From Shewanella putrefaciens (GTDB lineage: Bacteria > Pseudomonadota > Gammaproteobacteria > Enterobacterales > Shewanellaceae): DNA of 64,000 nt. The stretch covers positions 1,258,501 through 1,322,500 of the forward strand of contig NZ_CP066369.1 of the NCBI RefSeq assembly GCF_016406305.1. Direction: 5' to 3'. The notes beneath the pieces are model-generated. The model was not told where the DNA came from, did no database searches, and saw nothing but the letters and a program-made list of their open reading frames with translations. Below, one piece after another: positions 18,949-27,715 of the stretch (positions are counted from its first letter, which is position 1; each line of letters opens with the position of its first letter). Made by a program: the position numbers and the translations under genes.

Positions 18949-20223
18949 TTATGAACGTGGCGGGTGATAATGCTGCGGGATCAATCTTACCGTTTTGACC
19001 ATATTATCAGCTACTTCAATTACCTCTAAGGGGTAACCCGCGAGGCGCAAACTGGTGTTTTCCGAGGGGATCTCTTCTAAATATTCCAAAATTAATCCAT
19101 TGAGCGTTTTAGGGCCGTCCGTTGGAAAATTCCACTTCATTTCTTTATTGAGATCTCGGATGGTGATGCTGGCATCGATCAAGTAGCTACCATCCTGCTG
19201 GACGGTAATATCTTCGCTCGGGGTCGCAATCATAGAGGTGGTAAAATCGCCAACAATTTCTTCTAAAATGTCTTCTAAGGTAACTAGCCCCTGAATATCG
19301 CCATATTCATCCACCACTAGGCCTATCCGCTCTTTATTATGCTGAAAATTCGCTAATTGCACGTTTAACGGCGTGCCTTCGGGAATAAAATACAGCTCCT
19401 TTACGGCGCGTAATAGGGAGGATTTACTGAATTGTTTCTTAGATTGTAGGCGCAGGGCATCCCGTAAATGGATAAAGCCAACCGCATCGTCAATGGTGTC
19501 GCGGTAGACCAATACTCGGGTGTGTGGGCTTTGGATAACCTGGCGGTTAATGACTTTAAATTCATCATTAACGTTAATGGCGTAAATATCCGAACGCGTC
19601 ACCATAATATCTTCAACTGTGACTTTCTCGAGATCTAAAATCGACAGCAACATTTCTTGATGTCGCTGGGGGATCAAGGCGCCCGCTTCATGGACCACGG
19701 TGCGAAGTTCTTCTTGGCTCAAGGCATCACTACTGCTGATGGTTTTGATACCAAATAAACGCAGTATGCCCGTGGTGATGAGGTTCACGCTGGTAACAAC
19801 GTAGGCAAATACTGTCGACAGCACAATAAGCAGGAAGCTGGATGGAAAGGCGATACGTTCTGGATTTAATGCGGCAATGGTTTTTGGGGTGACTTCTGCA
19901 AAAACTAATACGACTAAAGTAAGCACACCAGTGGCGATAGCAACGCCTAAGTCCCCCCAGAGTCGCATACCAATAATAGTTGCTATGGCAGAGGCTAAAA
20001 TATTGACTAAGTTATTACCGATAAGGATTAAACCGATTAAGCGGTCAGGGCGTTCTAACAGTTTTAATGCCCGTATTGCGCCTTTATGCCCATTGGATGC
20101 TAAATGCCTAAGACGGTAGCGGTTGAGGGTCATCATGGCGGTTTCTGAGCCTGAAAAGTAGGCTGAGAATAGAATGAGCACTAGTAAAAAAATGAGGAGT
20201 GCGCTTGTCGATATAGCGTCCAA
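18949..20223 (-). CDS. yfjD: CorB/YfjD family CNNM-type transporter (DUF21-CBS-CorC_HlyC)
   Basis: A 424-residue inner-membrane protein. The N-terminal DUF21/CNNM domain (FSAYFSGSETAMMTLNRYRLRHL, PDRLIGLILIGNNLVN) has about three to four membrane segments, followed by a CBS pair (residues about 200-325, VTVEDIMVTRSDI and RIGLVVDEYGDIQGLVTLEDILEEIVGD) and a C-terminal CorC_HlyC domain. The family is linked to magnesium and cobalt export or homeostasis. It neighbours ypjD and ffh, as in E. coli. Confidence 0.93.
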   Translation of the reverse strand: MDAISTSALLIFLLVLILFSAYFSGSETAMMTLNRYRLRHLASNGHKGAIRALKLLERPDRLIGLILIGNNLVNILASAIATIIGMRLWGDLGVAIATGVLTLVVLVFAEVTPKTIAALNPERIAFPSSFLLIVLSTVFAYVVTSVNLITTGILRLFGIKTISSSDALSQEELRTVVHEAGALIPQRHQEMLLSILDLEKVTVEDIMVTRSDIYAINVNDEFKVINRQVIQSPHTRVLVYRDTIDDAVGFIHLRDALRLQSKKQFSKSSLLRAVKELYFIPEGTPLNVQLANFQHNKERIGLVVDEYGDIQGLVTLEDILEEIVGDFTTSMIATPSEDITVQQDGSYLIDASITIRDLNKEMKWNFPTDGPKTLNGLILEYLEEIPSENTSLRLAGYPLEVIEVADNMVKTVRLIPQHYHPPRS

Positions 20224-20324
20224 AAAGTCGATCCCAAATTAGCCAGCAAACTTAAGTAAATACCGATATTTCAAAGGAGTGTCAAGCCAGCGAAGGCATT
20301 CAGCATATCGCTGGCTTAACATTA

Positions 20325-21113
20325 TTAGCTGAGGATTAACTCTTTAACAATACGCGCGCCAAAATAAGCCAGTGAGAGCAGGGTTGCACCCGATAAAGTG
20401 TAAATAACGGCGGTGCGGATTTTGCAGCCTACGGAATATTGCTGCCACAGCATAGTGATGTACACAAACCAAGCCATAATCGACAGAATTGCCTTGTGGC
20501 CTTTGCCATCGGCGAACATATCATCGAGGAAAATAAAGCCAGTGGCGAGGGATAAACTCAGCAAGATAACGCCAATGATCACAAGGTGATATAGCTGCTT
20601 TTCAACCGTCATCAGTGGCGGAATACTCGGGCTTAACATCAGCTGTTTTTTCTTAAGCTTATTCTGGATCATCGCCAGCTGAATGGCATATAGCGCCGCA
20701 ATCATCAGCGCACTGTAGGCCATAAGCGACAATACAACATGGGCTAATACTTCAGGATAGAGTTCAAAGTGGATAATAAACTTGGGCGGTAATAACCAGA
20801 GTAGTGCTACGGATAGCACAGAGCAGGCATAAACTACGGGCACAACGACAATCACTTTTAGCCTGAACATCATCACAGTAAAGGTGAAGGCGATAATCCA
20901 GTTCACTAATGAAATAACATTGGTCAGGCTGAAGTTTTGTCCGTCGGTGGTAAATATCGCTTGGGATAGCGCTGCAGCATGCAAAATAACGGCAATCGCC
21001 GCAACACCCGCAACGGCTCGGCGATTAGGCCCCTCAGGATGGAACAGTCGGCTTGTCACTAATACCAATGCAATGCAGTAAAAAAACATGGCTGAGGCGG
21101 AAAAAATGACCAT
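20325..21113 (-). CDS. ypjD: YpjD family inner-membrane protein (CcsA-like cytochrome c assembly fold)
   Basis: A 262-residue protein with eight hydrophobic segments and the CcsA/CcmC/CcmF-related fold. It lacks the WGxxWxWD haem-handling motif of true cytochrome c assembly proteins; HVVLSLMAYSALMIAALYAIQLAMIQ is the best conserved segment. Function is unknown. It is divergent from ffh, the same neighbourhood as E. coli ypjD. Confidence 0.88.
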   Translation of the reverse strand: MVIFSASAMFFYCIALVLVTSRLFHPEGPNRRAVAGVAAIAVILHAAALSQAIFTTDGQNFSLTNVISLVNWIIAFTFTVMMFRLKVIVVVPVVYACSVLSVALLWLLPPKFIIHFELYPEVLAHVVLSLMAYSALMIAALYAIQLAMIQNKLKKKQLMLSPSIPPLMTVEKQLYHLVIIGVILLSLSLATGFIFLDDMFADGKGHKAILSIMAWFVYITMLWQQYSVGCKIRTAVIYTLSGATLLSLAYFGARIVKELILS

Positions 21114-21354
21114 GGATAATTAACCTATTCGTGTTGTTAAAGGTGCCTTGAAAACGGGGCATACAGATCAATATTTTCCTTAGAATAACATGAGCTGTCG
21201 ATAAATGGGCAGTGACATGAGTTGCAAAATTTAGCAGATTCTTATTGTTAGGTGTAAATAGTTCACGCCTAGCGGTAAAACATGAGCCAGTGCAAGCAAA
21301 ATGCTTAAGTGCCCGCAAGATGAGTGTGGCAGTAGCATAATGCGCCCGCATCGT

Positions 21355-21360
21355 TATAAT
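21355..21360 (+). promoter_or_regulatory. Candidate -10 element of ffh
   Basis: A perfect TATAAT lies 42 bases before the ffh ATG. No good -35 hexamer is seen at the expected spacing. Confidence 0.4.
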
Positions 21361-21402
21361 ACAGTCCATTAATCGAGATCCTTAAAGGTATAGAGCAGGA
21401 TA

Positions 21403-22776
21403 ATGTTTGAGAATCTAACCGACAGACTGTCACGCACGCTGAAAAACATCAGTGGCCGTGGTCGCTTAACTGAAGAAAACGTTAAGGAAACCCTGCGCGA
21501 AGTGCGTATGGCACTGCTGGAGGCCGATGTTGCCCTGCCTGTAGTGCGTGAGTTCGTTAACAATGTTAAAGAGCGCGCCGTTGGCCAAGAAGTGGCGAAA
21601 AGCCTAAGCCCAGGCCAAGCCTTTATTAAGATAGTTCAAAGCGAACTTGAAAAATCTATGGGCGAGGCGAATGAAGCCTTAGATTTAGCGATTCAGCCAC
21701 CCGCCGTGATTATGATGGCGGGTCTGCAAGGTGCGGGTAAAACCACCAGTGTTGCCAAATTAGGTAAATTACTGCGTACTCGCCATAAGAAATCCGTATT
21801 GGTGGTCAGCGCCGACGTTTATCGTCCAGCGGCAATCAAACAGCTTGAGACCCTAGCGAGTGAAGTCGATGTGGAGTTCTTCCCATCGGATGTGAGTCAA
21901 AAACCCATAGATATTGCGAAAGCGGCCATTGCCCACGCAAAACTTAAATTTATCGATGTAGTGATCCTCGATACCGCAGGCCGTCTGCACGTCGATGAAG
22001 CCATGATGGATGAAATCAAGGCGCTACATGCTGCGGTTAAACCTATCGAAACCCTCTTTGTTGTCGATGCGATGACGGGGCAAGATGCGGCCAATACCGC
22101 CAAAGCCTTTAATGAAGCCTTGCCCTTAACTGGTGTCATCTTAACTAAGGTTGACGGTGATGCCCGCGGCGGTGCGGCATTATCAATTCGCCATATCACA
22201 GGTAAGCCGATTAAATTCCTCGGTGTGGGTGAAAAGACCGATGCCCTAGAGCCATTCCACCCCGATCGTATCGCCTCTCGTATTTTGGGCATGGGCGATG
22301 TGTTATCGCTTATCGAAGAAGTTGAGCGCGGCGTCGATAAAGAAAAGGCGATGAAGCTGGCTTCTAAAGTGAAGCAGGGCGGCAGTTTCGATTTAGAAGA
22401 TTTCCGTGAACAGTTACAGCAAATGAAAAACATGGGCGGCATGATGAATATGCTGGAAAAGCTGCCCGGTGTCGGTCAATTGCCGCCAGAGGCCCTAGCG
22501 CAAATTCAAGACGGCAAGATGACGGGCCAAATGGAAGCTATCATCAACTCTATGACGGCCAAAGAGCGTAAAAATCCGGATTTAATCAAAGGCTCACGTA
22601 AACGCCGTATCGCCGCGGGTTCTGGCACGCAAATCCAAGACGTAAACCGTTTATTGAAACAGTTTACCCAGATGCAAAAGATGATGAAAAAAATGTCGGC
22701 CAAGGGCGGCATGCAAAAAATGATGCGCGGAATGCGTGGCATGATGCCGGGCGGGATGAAATTTCCCGGGCGTTAA
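21403..22776 (+). CDS. ffh: Signal recognition particle protein Ffh
   Basis: A 457-residue SRP54 GTPase that binds signal sequences of nascent membrane proteins with 4.5S RNA. N domain first, then the G domain with GLQGAGKTTSVAKLG, DTAGRLHVDE and TKVDGDARGGAALSI. The C-terminal methionine-rich M domain (KMMKKMSAKGGMQKMMRGMRGMM) forms the signal-sequence groove. Start ATG has GAGCAGGAT upstream. It is followed by the rpsP operon. Confidence 0.98.
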   Translation: MFENLTDRLSRTLKNISGRGRLTEENVKETLREVRMALLEADVALPVVREFVNNVKERAVGQEVAKSLSPGQAFIKIVQSELEKSMGEANEALDLAIQPPAVIMMAGLQGAGKTTSVAKLGKLLRTRHKKSVLVVSADVYRPAAIKQLETLASEVDVEFFPSDVSQKPIDIAKAAIAHAKLKFIDVVILDTAGRLHVDEAMMDEIKALHAAVKPIETLFVVDAMTGQDAANTAKAFNEALPLTGVILTKVDGDARGGAALSIRHITGKPIKFLGVGEKTDALEPFHPDRIASRILGMGDVLSLIEEVERGVDKEKAMKLASKVKQGGSFDLEDFREQLQQMKNMGGMMNMLEKLPGVGQLPPEALAQIQDGKMTGQMEAIINSMTAKERKNPDLIKGSRKRRIAAGSGTQIQDVNRLLKQFTQMQKMMKKMSAKGGMQKMMRGMRGMMPGGMKFPGR

Positions 22777-22877
22777 TTTCAACTATTTTGTCCAAAGTTA
22801 ATGTTTTATCAGTCGGTTGATCCAGCTTAGACCGACGAGCGCACTAGGGTGGCAGGTTTAATAATCGCCAGATTTGG

Positions 22878-22905
22878 TTGCATTCGTTGAAAAGTCAGGT
22901 AAAAT
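22878..22905 (+). promoter_or_regulatory. Candidate sigma-70 promoter of the rpsP operon
   Basis: TTGCAT at 22878-22883 and TAAAAT at 22900-22905 with a 16-base spacer, about 90 bases before rpsP. Confidence 0.55.
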
Positions 22906-22994
22906 CTTCCGGCTTTCTATCTGGGACTCTTCGCGAACACGGGGTTCCAGTTTTTATTTTTGCTTCAAGCAAATCATTAGAGGATTGAAAACGC

Positions 22995-23246
22995 ATGGTT
23001 ACCATTCGTTTAGCTCGTGGCGGCGCTAAAAAGCGTCCATTTTACAACATCGTTGTTGCTGACAGCCGTAACGCTCGTGACGGTCGTTTCATTGAGCGTG
23101 TTGGTTTCTTCAACCCATTGGCCCGTGGCCAAGAAGAAACTTTACGTTTAGACCTAGCTCGCGTTGAGCACTGGGTTTCTAACGGCGCTGCGACAACTGA
23201 TCGCGTAGCAAAATTGATCAAAGACGCTCGTAAAGCAGCTGCTTAA
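22995..23246 (+). CDS. rpsP: 30S ribosomal protein S16
   Basis: An 83-residue protein with the S16 signature [24 protein letters not shown] and [14 protein letters not shown]. It binds 16S rRNA early in 30S assembly. It heads the rpsP-rimM-trmD-rplS operon; AGAGGATTG lies just upstream of the ATG. Confidence 0.99.
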   Translation: MVTIRLARGGAKKRPFYNIVVADSRNARDGRFIERVGFFNPLARGQEETLRLDLARVEHWVSNGAATTDRVAKLIKDARKAAA

Positions 23247-23266
23247 TAGCGTTAAGGTATAGATTG

Positions 23267-23797
23267 ATGAGCAGTAACCAACAGCCAGTCGTACTGGGGA
23301 AATTAGGCTCCTGTCATGGCATTAAAGGTTGGCTGAGAATCACCGCCTATACCGATTCTGTTGAAGGTATCTTTGATTATTCACCTTGGCTTATTAAAGA
23401 AAATGGTGAATGGCGTGAAGTAAAGGTCACTCAGTGGCGATACCAAGGCAAGGCCGTTGTTGCCGAGCTTGAAGGTGTCGACACGCGGGAGAGAGCGCAA
23501 ATGCTCACAAATTGTGAGATTGCAATCCTGCCGCAGCAGATGCAAGCATTGCCAGAAGATGAATTTTATTGGCGTGATCTCATCGGTTGTGAAGTGGTCA
23601 ATACAACGGGTTACAACATGGGCATTGTCGATCAGATCGTGGAAACAGGGTCGAACGATGTGCTTTTAGTTAAGGCCAACGCTAAAGATAGTTTCGGCAA
23701 AGTGGAACGTATGATCCCCTTTGTCCCTGAGCAGTTCATCAAAACGGTGGATCTGCAAGGTAAACAGATTTTAGTGGATTGGGATCCTGACTTCTAA
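23267..23797 (+). CDS. rimM: Ribosome maturation factor RimM
   Basis: A 176-residue protein with the N-terminal RimM barrel ([23 protein letters not shown]) and the C-terminal PRC barrel ([32 protein letters not shown]). It assists 30S head assembly near S19. The ATG at 23267 is preferred to the TTG just before it at 23264. It lies 20 bases after rpsP. Confidence 0.97.
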   Translation: MSSNQQPVVLGKLGSCHGIKGWLRITAYTDSVEGIFDYSPWLIKENGEWREVKVTQWRYQGKAVVAELEGVDTRERAQMLTNCEIAILPQQMQALPEDEFYWRDLIGCEVVNTTGYNMGIVDQIVETGSNDVLLVKANAKDSFGKVERMIPFVPEQFIKTVDLQGKQILVDWDPDF

Positions 23798-23812
23798 GTC
23801 GAGGTACAACAG

Positions 23813-24559
23813 ATGTGGTTAGGGGTAATAACCCTGTTCCCAGAGATGTTCCGTGCCGTGACAGACTTTGGTGTTACGGGTCGAGCCGTGAAAAACGGCC
23901 TGCTTGAGTTGCACACGTGGAATCCCCGTGATTTCACCCATGATAGACACAGTACTGTGGATGACAGGCCTTACGGCGGTGGTCCCGGTATGTTGATGAT
24001 GGTGCAACCCTTACGCGATGCCATTCATGCGGCGAGAGCTGCAGCGGGTGAAGGTGCGAAGGTGATTTACTTGTCACCTCAAGGACGTAAGCTGGATCAG
24101 CAAGGCGTTTCTGAGTTGGCGCAATCATCACGGTTGATTTTGGTCTGTGGTCGATACGAAGGTATTGATGAACGGATTATTCAAACCGAGGTGGATGAGG
24201 AGTGGTCAATTGGTGATTACGTGCTCTCGGGCGGTGAATTACCAGCAATGACACTCATAGATGCAGTATCGAGATTGGTTCCTGGCGTGCTAGGAAAACA
24301 AGCCTCGGCGGAGCAAGATTCTTTCTCCGACGGCCTACTGGATTGTCCTCATTACACTCGCCCTGAAAGCCTAGATGGACTCGATGTGCCAGCAGTGCTG
24401 CTAAGTGGCAACCACGAACAAATTAGACTCTGGCGTTTACAGCAAAGCCTTGGTAGGACTTTTCTAAGACGACCAGAATTATTTGAAAATCTAGCTCTGA
24501 CTGACGAACAAACGACTCTTTTAGCGCAGTTCGTTGAAGCAATGGACAAGCATGCTTAG
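23813..24559 (+). CDS. trmD: tRNA (guanine-37-N1)-methyltransferase
   Basis: A 248-residue SPOUT-family enzyme that makes m1G37 in tRNAs and so prevents frameshifting. The trefoil-knot motifs [25 protein letters not shown] and [16 protein letters not shown] are intact, as is [12 protein letters not shown]. It sits 15 bases after rimM in the classical operon order. Confidence 0.98.
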   Translation: MWLGVITLFPEMFRAVTDFGVTGRAVKNGLLELHTWNPRDFTHDRHSTVDDRPYGGGPGMLMMVQPLRDAIHAARAAAGEGAKVIYLSPQGRKLDQQGVSELAQSSRLILVCGRYEGIDERIIQTEVDEEWSIGDYVLSGGELPAMTLIDAVSRLVPGVLGKQASAEQDSFSDGLLDCPHYTRPESLDGLDVPAVLLSGNHEQIRLWRLQQSLGRTFLRRPELFENLALTDEQTTLLAQFVEAMDKHA

Positions 24560-24593
24560 TCGTAGCTCAGTTAATTCTAGAACGGAGTAAGTT

Positions 24594-24947
24594 ATGAACA
24601 ACATCATTAAAATGCTCAACGATGAGCAAATGAAACAAGACGTACCTGCGTTTGGTGCTGGTGATACAGTAGTAGTTCAGGTTCGTGTTAAAGAAGGTGA
24701 CAAAGAGCGTTTACAGGCTTTCGAAGGCGTTGTAATTGCTAAGCGTAACCGTGGTCTGCACTCTGCATTCACAGTACGTAAAATCTCTAATGGCGAAGGT
24801 GTTGAGCGTGCATTCCAAACGCACAGCCCGCTGATCGCTAGCATTGAAGTTAAGCGTCGTGGTCGCGTTCGTCGCGCCAAACTGTACTACTTACGTGATC
24901 GTTCAGGTAAATCTGCACGTATCCGTGAGAAGCTGGCTACTAAGTAA
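24594..24947 (+). CDS. rplS: 50S ribosomal protein L19
   Basis: A 117-residue protein ending in a basic segment ([29 protein letters not shown]) typical of L19, which sits at the 30S-50S interface. It is the last gene of the operon, preceded by AACGGAGTAAGTT and followed by an intrinsic terminator. Confidence 0.99.
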
Positions 24948-24987
24948 TAGTACCCGCTACAGAAAACAAGACGTAGTGTTCGCACAG

Positions 24988-25012
24988 AAAACCGCCCTAG
25001 TGGCGGTTTTTT
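24988..25012 (+). terminator. Intrinsic terminator after rplS
   Basis: AAAACCGCC / GGCGGTTTT stem, five-base loop, T-tract of six. It ends the rpsP operon. Confidence 0.92.
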
Positions 25013-25135
25013 GTTGCTGTTTTTCAAGCCATTTGTCGTCAGTTCCTGCATTTTCAGACTACTCAGGTATTATTGTTAACACTTCTCCTTGATCTTCAAA
25101 TCATTTGCAGGCATAGTGACGCTTCATTGTAATGG

Positions 25136-25171
25136 TGTAACGTTACAAAATTACATTGATGATGTCATCAT
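25136..25171. promoter_or_regulatory. Two adjacent palindromes upstream of aroF
   Basis: TGTAACGTTACA (25136-25147) is a perfect 12-bp palindrome and ATGATGTCATCAT (25159-25171) a 13-bp odd palindrome, in the 303-base gap between rplS and aroF. TGTAA and TTACA half-sites recall TyrR boxes, but the spacing (10 rather than 8 between half-sites) does not fit, so the regulator is uncertain. The rest of the gap holds the rplS terminator and no gene. Confidence 0.4.
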
Positions 25172-25250
25172 TTTTACGAATACACTCACACCCAAACCTT
25201 TAAAGATGAGCTTTAAAACAGGGTATAACACTCAGCCTCAGGTGGTAAGC

Positions 25251-26342
25251 ATGCAGCAGGATACGATTAATAACGTACACATTAGTTCAGAGAAGATCTT
25301 AATCACACCGCAGGAGCTTAAAAACGCACTGCCACTCTCCGAGCATGCCTATCGTTATATCCTCAATGCCCGCAAAACCGTCGCCGATATCGTCCATAAA
25401 CGCGATAACCGTGTGCTGATTGTCTCTGGCCCTTGTTCTATCCACGATATCACTGCGGCTAAGGAATACGCCTTAAAGCTTAAAAAGTTGCACGATGAAC
25501 TCAGCGATGAGTTTTATATCTTAATGCGAGTGTACTTTGAAAAGCCGCGTACCACAGTGGGCTGGAAGGGCATGATCAACGACCCCGATATGGACGAATC
25601 CTTCGATGTCGAAAAAGGCTTGAAACTGGCCCGTGAGCTGATGATTTGGCTGGCCGAGCTTGAGCTGCCGGTCGCCACCGAAGCGCTCGATCCTATCAGC
25701 CCTCAGTATATTTCCGAGCTAGTGACTTGGTCGGCGATTGGCGCCCGCACCACGGAATCGCAAACCCATAGGGAAATGGCGTCTGGCCTGTCTATGCCAG
25801 TCGGCTTTAAAAATGGCACAGATGGTAAGCTCGATGTGGCTATTAATGCCCTTAAATCGGCGGCCAGCAGCCATAGGTTTATGGGGATTAACCAACAGGG
25901 GCAGGTTGCGCTGCTGCAAACGGCGGGTAATCCCGATGGCCATGTGATTTTACGTGGTGGCGCAACACCAAACTACGATGCCGCCAGCGTGGCCGAGTGT
26001 GAGGCACAGCTTCACAAAGCAAAACTCAATGCTCGTCTTATTATCGATTGTAGTCATGGTAATTCCTCTAAGGATTATGCGCGGCAAATTCCAGTGTGTG
26101 AGGATGTTTTTACCCAGATCTACCATGGCAATAAGTCCATTATCGGGGTGATGTTAGAGAGCCATTTAAATGAAGGTAATCAGAGCTGTGATAAGCCATT
26201 AAGCGAGTTGGCATACGGCGTTTCTGTGACGGATTCCTGTATTAATTGGGAAAAAACCGAAACCGTTTTACGCCAAGGTGCATCGAAGTTATCTTCGATA
26301 CTCCCTACACGTTTTAATACCTTGAAAGTGGCAAATGCCTAA
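25251..26342 (+). CDS. aroF: 3-deoxy-7-phosphoheptulonate (DAHP) synthase, AroFGH type
   Basis: A 363-residue type I-alpha DAHP synthase condensing PEP and erythrose 4-phosphate, the entry to aromatic amino acid synthesis. VSGPCSIHD supplies the metal-binding cysteine; RVYFEKPRTTVGWKG, SAIGARTTESQTHREMASGLSMPVGFKNGTDG and DCSHGNSSKDY are intact, so this one is catalytically complete. The reading frame extends upstream to 25089, but ATG 25251 aligns with the E. coli AroF N-terminus (MQ.D..NNVHI). The symbol aroF (tyrosine-sensitive isozyme) is inferred from pairing with tyrA 20 bases downstream. Confidence 0.93.
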   Translation: MQQDTINNVHISSEKILITPQELKNALPLSEHAYRYILNARKTVADIVHKRDNRVLIVSGPCSIHDITAAKEYALKLKKLHDELSDEFYILMRVYFEKPRTTVGWKGMINDPDMDESFDVEKGLKLARELMIWLAELELPVATEALDPISPQYISELVTWSAIGARTTESQTHREMASGLSMPVGFKNGTDGKLDVAINALKSAASSHRFMGINQQGQVALLQTAGNPDGHVILRGGATPNYDAASVAECEAQLHKAKLNARLIIDCSHGNSSKDYARQIPVCEDVFTQIYHGNKSIIGVMLESHLNEGNQSCDKPLSELAYGVSVTDSCINWEKTETVLRQGASKLSSILPTRFNTLKVANA

Positions 26343-26362
26343 GTGCTTAATGGACTTAAAGT

Positions 26363-27502
26363 ATGAATGAAAAAACAACGGCCGATTTAGAAAACCTTCG
26401 TGGACTTATCGATGGTGTCGATCAGCAATTATTGCATTTACTGCGTAAACGATTGGATTTAGTCGCACAGGTGGGCACGGTAAAACATGCCGCGGGATTG
26501 CCTATTTATGCGCCGCAGCGGGAAGCAGCTATGTTGGCTAAACGTCGTGAAGAAGCCAATGCGATGGGCATAGCACCACAGCTCATTGAGGATATTCTAC
26601 GCCGCTTGATGCGTGAGTCTTATCTCAATGAAAAAGATGTTGGCTTTAAGCAAGTCAAAAAAGATTTAGGATCTGTGGTGATTGTTGGCGGCAAAGGTCA
26701 GCTTGGCGGTCTATTCCAACAGATGCTAAAGCTGTCGGGCTATCAAGTTAATATTCTTGATAAAGACGACTGGCAGCAGGCGGATAGCTTATTTGCCGAG
26801 GCGGGATTGGTGCTAGTCACTGTCCCTATTGCCATCACCTGTGAGCTTATTCGTGAAAAGCTAACCCAGTTACCCAAGGATTGTATTTTAGCCGACTTAA
26901 CGTCCATTAAAACTGAGCCAGTTAACGCTATGCTTGAGGCCCATAAAGGCCCTGTGGTGGGATTTCACCCTATGTTTGGCCCCGATGTTGGGAGCCTAGC
27001 CAAACAAGTGGTCGTGGTGTGTCACGGACGTGAGCCTGATAAATACCAATGGTTGCTCGAGCAAATTGCCATTTGGGGGGCGCGGATTGTCGAAGCAGAG
27101 CCCGAGCGCCACGATAGTGCGATGCAGTTAGTGCAGGCAATGCGGCATTTCTCGACCTTTGTATACGGTTTGAATCTGTGTAAGGAAGAGGCGGATATCG
27201 ACACTTTACTGCAATTTAGTTCGCCGATTTACCGCTTGGAATTAGCCATGGTCGGGCGCTTATTTGCCCAAAGCCCAGAACTTTACGCCGATATTATTTT
27301 TGCCCAGCAGGATAGCCAGCATGCCATCGGCGATTATTTGGATAACTACCGTGACGCATTAGAGCTACTAAAGCGTGGCGATAGGGACGAGTTCATTAAG
27401 CAGTTTCAAACCGTTGCTAAGTGGTTTGGGGACTTTGCGCCGCAGTTCCAGCGTGAAAGCCGCATTATGTTGCAATCGGTTAATGATATGAAAGCCAATT
27501 AA
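26363..27502 (+). CDS. tyrA: Bifunctional chorismate mutase / prephenate dehydrogenase (T-protein)
   Basis: A 379-residue two-domain enzyme. The AroQ chorismate mutase domain covers about residues 5-95 ([31 protein letters not shown]), followed by an NAD-dependent prephenate dehydrogenase ([22 protein letters not shown] at about 108; [10 protein letters not shown] with the substrate-binding His). Length matches E. coli TyrA (373). It makes 4-hydroxyphenylpyruvate for tyrosine. Cotranscribed with aroF; a terminator follows. Confidence 0.97.
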   Translation: MNEKTTADLENLRGLIDGVDQQLLHLLRKRLDLVAQVGTVKHAAGLPIYAPQREAAMLAKRREEANAMGIAPQLIEDILRRLMRESYLNEKDVGFKQVKKDLGSVVIVGGKGQLGGLFQQMLKLSGYQVNILDKDDWQQADSLFAEAGLVLVTVPIAITCELIREKLTQLPKDCILADLTSIKTEPVNAMLEAHKGPVVGFHPMFGPDVGSLAKQVVVVCHGREPDKYQWLLEQIAIWGARIVEAEPERHDSAMQLVQAMRHFSTFVYGLNLCKEEADIDTLLQFSSPIYRLELAMVGRLFAQSPELYADIIFAQQDSQHAIGDYLDNYRDALELLKRGDRDEFIKQFQTVAKWFGDFAPQFQRESRIMLQSVNDMKAN

Positions 27503-27520
27503 TAAACAATTAGTTATAAA

Positions 27521-27551
27521 AAAATGCCCATCAAATATGGGCGTTTTTTTA
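27521..27551 (+). terminator. Intrinsic terminator after tyrA
   Basis: ATGCCCAT / ATGGGCGT stem with a five-base loop and a run of seven T, ending aroF-tyrA. Confidence 0.88.
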
Positions 27552-27606
27552 TGGATCTTGGTTAGGCTTTTTATGTTTATTAGTATTTGCTTAAGGTGAT
27601 CTTTCT

Positions 27607-27630
27607 CTAAAATTTGATATTGAATTTTAG
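27607..27630. promoter_or_regulatory. 24-bp inverted repeat upstream of hcp
   Basis: CTAAAATT and AATTTTAG are perfect 8-bp arms around TGATATTG. The core contains TTGAT, an FNR/CRP-type half-site. It lies about 86-109 bases before the hcp ATG. Confidence 0.4.
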
Positions 27631-27671
27631 AAATTACTGTCGCTTACACAGGGTTTCGGTAGACTAGTTTT

Positions 27672-27698
27672 AAACATGCATAAATAAAGCATGAATTT
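27672..27698. promoter_or_regulatory. NsrR-like palindrome upstream of hcp
   Basis: AAACATGCATA...AAAGCATGAATTT forms an imperfect inverted repeat centred about 30 bases before the hcp ATG. AACATGCATAA agrees with 8 of 11 positions of the published NsrR half-site AAGATGCATTT, and the second half is weaker (6 of 11). hcp-hcr is a common NsrR target, which is why this reading is offered. Confidence 0.4.
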
Positions 27699-27715
27699 AA
27701 ATTAGGAGTCTATCC

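Noticed and set aside
21897..22442. A 181-codon open frame antisense to ffh
   Set aside because: Ser/Ala/Pro-rich translation typical of a shadow of a conserved gene; no family features.
24560..24590. tRNA-like GTAGCTCAGTT between trmD and rplS
   Set aside because: Only the D-arm-like stretch is present; there is no anticodon arm, T-arm or acceptor stem.
25136..25155. TyrR box upstream of aroF
   Set aside because: TGTAA and TTACA half-sites are 10 bases apart, not 8, and the adjoining bases do not match; kept only as an unassigned palindrome.
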